Below, in pieces: positions 5,823 through 10,294 of a stretch of 10,294 nucleotides of DNA. The DNA is from Pseudomonadota bacterium (GTDB lineage: Bacteria > Desulfobacterota > Desulfobulbia > Desulfobulbales > SURF-16). The translations under genes were made by a program, and so were the position numbers. Positions within the stretch are counted from its first letter, which is position 1. The number at the start of each line of letters is the position of its first letter. The notes below the pieces were generated by a model. It was not told where the DNA came from. It ran no database searches and was given only the letters and a program-made list of their open reading frames with translations. Location of the stretch: NCBI GenBank assembly GCA_030597865.1, contig JAUVQZ010000096.1:1-10294 (forward strand). The letters are read 5' to 3'.

Positions 5823-6362
5823 TTATGTGGGAAGAAAATATTCCGCCTCGCAGGTGTGGATGGCCCCCTTTGGTTTCAGGATGCTTGAGTAGAGGCGAAA
5901 GGAGTTGACCCGGAAGGGCGGTTGCCTAAAGAGGTTGTTGTTGGCCAGATAGGTCCCCAGCCGTGGACTCGGCGTCTTGTGCAGCCGGGCAATGGTAATA
6001 TGGGGGGAGAATTTTTTCTTCTCCAACGGGATGTCGAGGTGGCGGAGAACACTGTCCGTCCTCTTGCGGAGCTCCATGAGGGGGGCGCTCTTCTTGAGTC
6101 CCACCCAGAGGACGCGGGGCTTTTGGGCCGTTGGGAAAATGCCCAGGCCCTTGAGGTGAAGGGGAAAGGACTTGAGGCGGATCTCGTCAAGGCGATTGTA
6201 CAGTTCGCTGAAGAGGGAGTGGTCCACCTCGCCGAGAAAGCGCAGGGTGAGGTGGAGCTGGTCATCCGGGACCCAGCGGGCCCCTGGCAGTCCGGAGCAG
6301 AGGCTGATGACGCCTTCCTTGATTTCCTCTGGCAGGTCAATGGCAATAAAGAGTCGGGGCAT
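5823..6362 (-). CDS. thpR: RNA 2',3'-cyclic phosphodiesterase (2H family, LigT/ThpR)
   Basis: A 179-residue cytosolic protein of the 2H phosphoesterase superfamily, which opens 2',3'-cyclic phosphates on RNA and can reversibly join tRNA halves by a 2'-5' bond in vitro. Both signature HxTx motifs are intact: HLTL (His37, Thr39) and HITI (His121, Thr123). The opening RLFIAIDLP and the RFLGEV stretch after the first motif are typical. Full length for the family. It is read from the strand opposite its neighbours: convergent with ispDF (71 nt between stop codons, no clear terminator) and divergent from aroD (147 nt between starts). No strong ribosome site precedes the ATG. Physiological substrate unknown; no ligase partner or tRNA gene is adjacent. 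Confidence 0.9.
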   Translation of the reverse strand: MPRLFIAIDLPEEIKEGVISLCSGLPGARWVPDDQLHLTLRFLGEVDHSLFSELYNRLDEIRLKSFPLHLKGLGIFPTAQKPRVLWVGLKKSAPLMELRKRTDSVLRHLDIPLEKKKFSPHITIARLHKTPSPRLGTYLANNNLFRQPPFRVNSFRLYSSILKPKGAIHTCEAEYFLPT

Positions 6363-6509
6363 GGTCGATTCACGGATTCGCTGGCAAGGCCGTGGGCTGG
6401 CCCTTACGGCACCAATATTGACTTTCAGGCCTTGATGGAATAAGAAGATTTCTTCCTCTCACAGTCAAATCATGCCATGCAAAATGGGGCAGAAACAAGA
6501 GAAAAATGA

Positions 6510-7208
6510 ATGGATAGCTCCCAGACCCGCCAGAAGAATATATGTCTCTCCATTGCCGAGCCAAGCCTGGATGGCGCCCTTGTTGTTGCGCGTCAGGCCC
6601 AAGGCCGGGCTGACGTCATTGAGATCCGTCTTGATCTCCTTGAGCAGCCTGCGGTCCAGCCCTTTGTGGACGCTATCCAGACTCCGCTGCTCTTTACCAA
6701 TAGGGCGCAATGGGAGGGCGGTAACTGGCAGGGTCCTGAGGAGGAGCGTGTCGCCCTCCTTGTTGAGGCCATTGAGCGCGGCGCAGCCTATGTGGATATC
6801 GAGCTCATGGCCCCGGAGCAGAGCCGGAGCCAGATCCTCAGCGCAGCCGTGGCCACAAAGACCAGGGTCATTGTCTCCTGGCATAATTTTGATGAGACCC
6901 CTGATGACGAGACACTTGCCGATATCTTCAATCGCCAGAGGCAAAGCGGCGCTGATATCGGCAAGATGGTGACCATGGCCCATGACTATAGCGATAGTCT
7001 GCGCGTCCTGGCTCTGCAGCTTCTGGCCGCCCAAGAGCAATTCCCCTTGGCCGCCTTTTGCATGGGCCAGGCCGGTAAGATCAGCCGGGCCGCCACCCTG
7101 GAGCTTGGTGGTGTCCTCACTTACGGGGCCGCTGACCGGCAGAGCTGCACCGCCCCTGGTCAGCTCAGCGTTGATGAGCTGCGCACCATCCAGGGGCTTG
7201 TCCGATGA
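6510..7208 (+). CDS. aroD: 3-Dehydroquinate dehydratase, type I
   Basis: This enzyme catalyses the third shikimate step, dehydrating 3-dehydroquinate to 3-dehydroshikimate through a Schiff base. The 232-residue length fits type I. Glu38 and Arg40 in EIRLD bind substrate, His125 in SWHNFDETP is the catalytic histidine, Lys152 in IGKMV is the Schiff-base lysine, and the late SR (192-193) and TAPGQ (214-218) motifs close the active site. The start has a modest AAGAGA ribosome site 7 nt upstream. Its stop overlaps the aroE start by 4 bp (ATGA), so the two are very probably translationally coupled and supply product directly to the next enzyme. The 5' flank carries TTGACT (6418-6423) with only a poor -10 17 bp later, so the promoter is unclear. 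Confidence 0.95.
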   Translation: MDSSQTRQKNICLSIAEPSLDGALVVARQAQGRADVIEIRLDLLEQPAVQPFVDAIQTPLLFTNRAQWEGGNWQGPEEERVALLVEAIERGAAYVDIELMAPEQSRSQILSAAVATKTRVIVSWHNFDETPDDETLADIFNRQRQSGADIGKMVTMAHDYSDSLRVLALQLLAAQEQFPLAAFCMGQAGKISRAATLELGGVLTYGAADRQSCTAPGQLSVDELRTIQGLVR

Positions 7209-8020
7209 GGGTCAGCGGCGCCACAGTCGTCCATGGCATCATGGGCAATCCCGTCAGTCATAGCCTGAGCCCGGCCATGCATAACGCCGCCTTTGCTGCC
7301 ACCGGCATGGATGGGGTGTATGTCCCCTTTCCGGTGGAGGATGTGGCCGGCGCCATCACCGGTTTCAAGGCCCTTGGCGTCCGGGGGGTCAGCGTCACCA
7401 TCCCCCATAAGCAGGCGGTCATTGGCCATCTTGATGACATTGACCCGGTGGCTGAGAAGATCGGCGCCGTGAACACCCTGGTTTTTTCGCAAGGCAGGGT
7501 GAAGGGCCATAACACCGATTGGCTGGGCGCCAATCGGGCCCTGGCGGCCAGGATGGATCTCGATGGCGCCTCTGTCCTCCTCCTGGGGGCCGGCGGTTCG
7601 GCCCGGGCCATTGGTTTTGGCCTCCTGGAGGCTGGCGCCAAACTGGCCATTGCCAGCCGCAGCCCGGAACCGGGTCAGGCCCTGGCGCGTCTGCTGGACT
7701 GCCCCTGGCATCCCCTGGCCGATGTTGCGCAACTGCAGGCGGACGCCGTGGTCAATGCCACCTCGGTGGGCATGGGCCAGATGGCGGAGATGAGCCTAGT
7801 GCCTGCAGCTAAGATCGGTGACTTTTCGGTGGTGATGGACATTGTCTATGCGCCCCTGGAGACCCGGATGCTCAGGGAGGCGAAAGGGGCGGGCTGCCGC
7901 ACCATTAATGGCCTGCAGATGCTCCTCTATCAGGGTGCTGCCCAGTTTGAGCTGTGGACCGGGTGCCAGGCGCCCCTGGATGTCATGGAGAGAGAACTCC
8001 TGTCCTTTCTTGGCCTGTGA
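7205..8020 (+). CDS. aroE: Shikimate dehydrogenase (NADP+)
   Basis: It reduces 3-dehydroshikimate, the product of AroD, to shikimate with NADPH. Of its 271 residues the first hundred or so form the substrate domain, with SHSLSP (18-23), catalytic Lys69 in VTIPHK, Asn90, and Asp105 in GHNTDW. The nucleotide domain starts with GAGGSARA (128-135), followed by NATSVGM (184-190) and Gln243 near the C terminus. All catalytic residues are present and length is normal. ATG overlaps the aroD stop by 4 bp. The order dehydratase then dehydrogenase mirrors the fused bifunctional enzyme of plants, though here they are separate chains. A 192-nt gap separates it from aroA. Confidence 0.95.
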   Translation: MRVSGATVVHGIMGNPVSHSLSPAMHNAAFAATGMDGVYVPFPVEDVAGAITGFKALGVRGVSVTIPHKQAVIGHLDDIDPVAEKIGAVNTLVFSQGRVKGHNTDWLGANRALAARMDLDGASVLLLGAGGSARAIGFGLLEAGAKLAIASRSPEPGQALARLLDCPWHPLADVAQLQADAVVNATSVGMGQMAEMSLVPAAKIGDFSVVMDIVYAPLETRMLREAKGAGCRTINGLQMLLYQGAAQFELWTGCQAPLDVMERELLSFLGL

Positions 8021-8212
8021 AAAATAATAGATTTAGTGCCATGCTGCAGAAAAACAGCAAAAAAAACAAGAACCTGAATAATTTGTTTTAAAATAAGGAC
8101 CTGCATCTATTGTCAAGGCACTTATCCCTTCCACTTTATGTGGGTTAGTTCCTGACCTACCCTGGCCTTGTCGAAGGGCCCCTTTATTAATTGAATTTCC
8201 CATACGTGAATC
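8021..8212. other. 192-nt gap between aroE and aroA, no gene seen
   Basis: This spacer is markedly more A/T-rich at its left end than the flanking genes. A weak TTGTCA (8110-8115) with CTTTAT 18 bp later could be a promoter for aroA. No clear terminator or conserved RNA is visible. An in-frame TGA six nt before the aroA ATG fixes that start, and no good ribosome site precedes it. Confidence 0.3.
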
Positions 8213-9481
8213 ATGCACGAGATAACCCCCCTTTCAAGAGTTGATGCCGATATCACGGTGCCGGGCTCCAAGTCCATCACCCAGCGGGCCCTGATCGCTG
8301 CTGCCCTGGCCCAGGGCGACTCCACCCTTGTCGGCCCCCTGGCCAGCGAGGATACGGCCTACACCTCGGCCGCCCTGCAGGCCATGGGTATTGAGGTTGT
8401 CCGGGGCGAGGAGTCGTGGACCGTGAAGGGCACCGGCGGCAGGATCGTCACCCCGGCCAAGGAGATTTTCCTGGGCAATAATGGCACGGCCACCCGCTTT
8501 CTCACCTCCTTTGTTGGTTTGGGTCAGGGCGCCTTTACCATTGTTGGTGAAAAACGGATGGAGGAGCGCCCCATTGATCCCCTGATGACAGCCCTAGCTG
8601 GCTGGGGGGTGGATATCAAGTCCATCAAGGGCACCGGCTGTCCGCCCCTGGCCATTAAGGCCAGCGGCATTGAGGGTGGCGAGACCACCCTGCCCGAGGG
8701 CAAGTCCAGCCAATATCTCTCCTCCCTTCTCCTTGTCGCCCCCTATGCCCGGCAAAGGGCCATCCTCAATGTCGAGGGTGAGGTGCCTTCCAAGCCCTAT
8801 GTCACCATGACCCTGGCCGTGATGCGCGCCTTTGGCGCTGAGCTTGAGGCCAGCGGGGAACTCAATCATTTCGAGATCAGCCCCGGCGCCTATCAGCCCA
8901 CCACCTATGGGGTGGAGGGCGATGCCTCCAGCGCCTCCTATTTCTTTGCGGCTGCTGCCATCACCGGTGGCCGGGTGCGGGTGAGGAACGTGCCCCACCC
9001 CTCCCTGCAGGGTGACACCGCCCTGGTGGAGATGCTGGCCAAGATGGGTTGCATTGTCGACTATGGTGACGGTATCACCGTTGTCGGGCCTAAGGAGCTG
9101 CGCGGCGTGGAGGTGGACATGGGCGATTGTCCGGATGTGGCGCCCACCCTGGCCATTGTTGCGGCCCAGGCCAAGGGCAGAACAGTGATCAAAAACATAG
9201 CCCATTTGCGCATCAAGGAGTGCGATAGGATAAATGCCGTGGCCACCGAGCTTGCCAAGATGGGGGCCAAGGTGGAGGAGAGGCCTGATGCCCTGATCAT
9301 TGAAGGCATTGGGGCCAGCGGTCCTCTGCACGGGGCCGAGATTGACACCTATAACGACCACCGTATTGCCATGTGTTTCGGGGTGGCCGGCCTGGTGACC
9401 CCTGGGGTGAAGATCAAGAACAGGGAGTGCGTGGTGAAGTCATTCCCGGATTTCTGGGAACGGTTTCAGTGGCTCTACTAG
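8213..9481 (+). CDS. aroA: 3-Phosphoshikimate 1-carboxyvinyltransferase (EPSP synthase)
   Basis: It transfers enolpyruvyl from PEP to shikimate-3-phosphate, the sixth shikimate step. The 422-residue length is normal for the two-domain inside-out barrel. PGSKSITQRAL (18-27, Lys20 binding both substrates), the PEP loop LGNNGTATRFL (87-97), EGDASSASYF (235-244), the base Asp308 in PDVAPTLA, RIKECDRI (333-340) and NDHRIAM (381-387) are all present. The PEP loop differs from the Escherichia coli LGNAGTAMRPL: Gly96 is kept (here Gly91) but Ala95 is Asn90 and Pro101 is Phe96. The final WERFQWLY is a usual end. First in-frame ATG after an upstream TGA; no evident ribosome site. Follows aroE on the same strand with 192 nt between, so either the same transcript or its own promoter. 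Confidence 0.95.
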   Translation: MHEITPLSRVDADITVPGSKSITQRALIAAALAQGDSTLVGPLASEDTAYTSAALQAMGIEVVRGEESWTVKGTGGRIVTPAKEIFLGNNGTATRFLTSFVGLGQGAFTIVGEKRMEERPIDPLMTALAGWGVDIKSIKGTGCPPLAIKASGIEGGETTLPEGKSSQYLSSLLLVAPYARQRAILNVEGEVPSKPYVTMTLAVMRAFGAELEASGELNHFEISPGAYQPTTYGVEGDASSASYFFAAAAITGGRVRVRNVPHPSLQGDTALVEMLAKMGCIVDYGDGITVVGPKELRGVEVDMGDCPDVAPTLAIVAAQAKGRTVIKNIAHLRIKECDRINAVATELAKMGAKVEERPDALIIEGIGASGPLHGAEIDTYNDHRIAMCFGVAGLVTPGVKIKNRECVVKSFPDFWERFQWLY

Positions 9482-9646
9482 AGGTTAGTTGAGTTTGGCG
9501 GTAAAAAGTTCGGTGCGGCCACCTGTACAGTGGTTAATCTGTCGATTTAGCGTCAACGGGTTTGGTCGCCAGCGACTTTTCGAAGGTCTGGTAAACTCGC
9601 TATCTACGGGGGCATTAAGTTTAAAAAATATACAGGAGGAGATGTG
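9482..9646. other. Gap between aroA and the small lipoprotein gene
   Basis: No gene is seen. It contains a near-palindrome around CTGTACAG (about 9519-9536) and a weak GTCG/CGAC hairpin followed by TTTT that might end the aroA transcript. Neither is strong. Confidence 0.25.
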
Positions 9647-9835
9647 ATGAAGTGGAAAACAGCTTTTGTGCTGGTGGTTTTTTCTCTGATGTTAAGCGGT
9701 TGTTTTTTGACCAAGGTTGTCACCGTGCCCATGCGCCTTGGCGCTGCGGTGATTTCCATTGTGCCGGTGGTGGGCAATACCGCCCATGACGCCATTGATG
9801 AGGCGGCCGGCATCGTTGACGAGGTACCTATCTAA
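9647..9835 (+). CDS. Small lipoprotein of unknown function
   Basis: A 62-residue protein with a classical type II signal: MKWK, a hydrophobic stretch (about residues 5-15), then the lipobox LSGC with Cys19 as the lipidated residue. The mature peptide would be only about 44 residues, beginning CFLTKVVTVPMRLG and continuing IVPVVGNTAHDAIDEAAGIVDEV, an acidic amphipathic tail. It resembles short proteobacterial lipoproteins grouped as DUF6726, which I recall but cannot check. The ATG at 9647 is preferred to the GTG at 9644 because it lies 7 nt after GGAGG (9635-9639), a strong ribosome site. The residue after Cys is Phe, not Asp, so transport to the outer membrane is expected by the usual +2 rule. 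It is followed by a terminator and looks monocistronic. Confidence 0.75.
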   Translation: MKWKTAFVLVVFSLMLSGCFLTKVVTVPMRLGAAVISIVPVVGNTAHDAIDEAAGIVDEVPI

Positions 9836-9845
9836 AAAGTAAATC

Positions 9846-9872
9846 GGCAGCCTTCAGTCAAAGGCTGCCTTT
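9846..9872. terminator. Terminator hairpin between the lipoprotein gene and pgi, possibly bidirectional
   Basis: A perfect 9-bp stem GGCAGCCTT/AAGGCTGCC (9846-9854, 9861-9869) has a 6-nt loop. It is followed by TTT on the plus strand, and on the minus strand by a T-rich stretch (complement of 9836-9845), so it can serve both convergent genes. Confidence 0.65.
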
Positions 9873-9884
9873 GGTCGCCTATCT

Positions 9885-9938
9885 GGCAGTTGTCAGCAGG
9901 AATAACACCATTGTCCTGCCAACTGCCAACTGTCAACT
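9885..9938. repeat. Inverted and heptad-like repeat (AACTGCC units) at the pgi 3' end
   Basis: GGCAGTT (9885-9891) pairs with AACTGCC (9921-9927) and GCAGGA (9896-9901) with TCCTGC (9914-9919). The right arm continues as AACTGCC-AACTGTC-AACT, a tandem 7-nt unit that runs through the pgi stop codon. It looks like an intergenic simple repeat able to fold. Confidence 0.45.
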
Positions 9939-10294
9939 ATGTGTTAAACCGGTGGCCTCCATCAGGGCCCAGCCCAGCGCGTCCGTGCTGCTGCCGTCAT
10001 ATCTGTCATCCTCCTTCTGGGCTGCCATGTGGTCAAGCAGGCGGCTGGCCAGAATTTTACCCAGCTCTACCCCCTCCTGATCAAAGGAATTAATATTCCA
10101 GAGGAAACCCTGGAAAACGATCTTGGCCTCATAGAGGGCCAGGAGCGCCCCCATGCTGTAGGGCGTTAGTTGGTCTGCCATGAGGATGGAGTTGGGCCGG
10201 TTGCCGGCAAAGACCCGGTTGGGGTTGTCGTTCGGCCGGCCGCTGGCCAGGGCCAGGGATTGGGCCAGGAGATTGGCGTTTAACTTCTCCTGGC
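9933..10294 (-). CDS. pgi: Glucose-6-phosphate isomerase, C-terminal part (5' end outside window)
   Basis: It interconverts glucose-6-phosphate and fructose-6-phosphate in cytosolic glycolysis and gluconeogenesis. The minus-strand frame is open from the window edge to TGA at 9933-9935, giving about 119 residues. These match the conserved end of the enzyme: GNRPNSILM, then YSMGALLALYEAKIVFQG, and the signature NINSFDQEGVELGK, in which the glutamine and glutamate positions are typical. The ATG at 10179-10181 inside this stretch is not the start, because homology continues upstream (LNANLLAQSLALASG). The tail ends ATGLTHS just inside a heptad repeat. Convergent with the small lipoprotein gene. 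Confidence 0.93.
   Translation of the reverse strand, partial: QEKLNANLLAQSLALASGRPNDNPNRVFAGNRPNSILMADQLTPYSMGALLALYEAKIVFQGFLWNINSFDQEGVELGKILASRLLDHMAAQKEDDRYDGSSTDALGWALMEATGLTHS

Noticed and set aside
8471..8503. Class II glyphosate-resistant AroA
   Set aside because: The diagnostic Gly-to-Ala change is absent; only the neighbouring positions differ, so resistance cannot be claimed.
8594..9361. A 255-codon minus-strand frame
   Set aside because: It is antisense to aroA; the His/Gly-rich product has no domain signature.

Overview
The window reads as a housekeeping stretch of a bacterial chromosome, most likely from a sulfur-cycling Desulfobacterota (Desulfobulbales-like). That placement is an inference. 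It rests on a stand-alone assimilatory-type siroheme sulfite reductase of the size known from sulfate reducers, an ispD-ispF fusion, a GAPDH variant with SRB-like sequence features, and intergenic hairpin repeats of a style I associate with this group. No phage, transposase, CRISPR or defence gene is visible.

Layout. (1) 1-967, minus: gap (GAPDH), running off the left edge and interrupted at codon 121 by an in-frame TAG. A good sigma70-type promoter for it lies at 1067-1095. (2) 1297-1962, plus: asr-type sulfite reductase, divergent from gap. (3) 2036-2112: a tRNA with CAU anticodon (probably lysidine tRNA-Ile2) with its own promoter, then a leader with a strong terminator ending 20 nt before the next start codon. 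(4) 2284-3875: a Nif3/YbgI-like dinuclear metal protein and a coiled-coil C4 zinc-ribbon protein. (5) 3876-4566: a long nested inverted repeat, rnpB (class A RNase P RNA) with terminator, and a 24-bp hairpin repeat. (6) 4567-5751: ispDF, a fused MEP-pathway enzyme. (7) 5823-6362, minus: thpR, convergent to ispDF. (8) 6510-9481, plus: aroD and aroE overlapping by 4 bp, then aroA after 192 nt; these are three steps of the shikimate pathway. (9) 9647-9835: a very small lipoprotein with a terminator. (10) 9933-10294, minus: the C-terminal part of pgi, running off the right edge.

The genes cover central carbon metabolism (gap, pgi), isoprenoid precursors (ispDF), aromatic amino acid and chorismate synthesis (aroD, aroE, aroA), sulfite reduction and RNA processing (rnpB, thpR, tRNA). 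I found no convincing novel multi-gene system. The points most worth a second look are the amber codon in gap, the terminator-bearing leader before the Nif3 gene, the two intergenic inverted-repeat elements, and the non-standard active-site loop of AroA.
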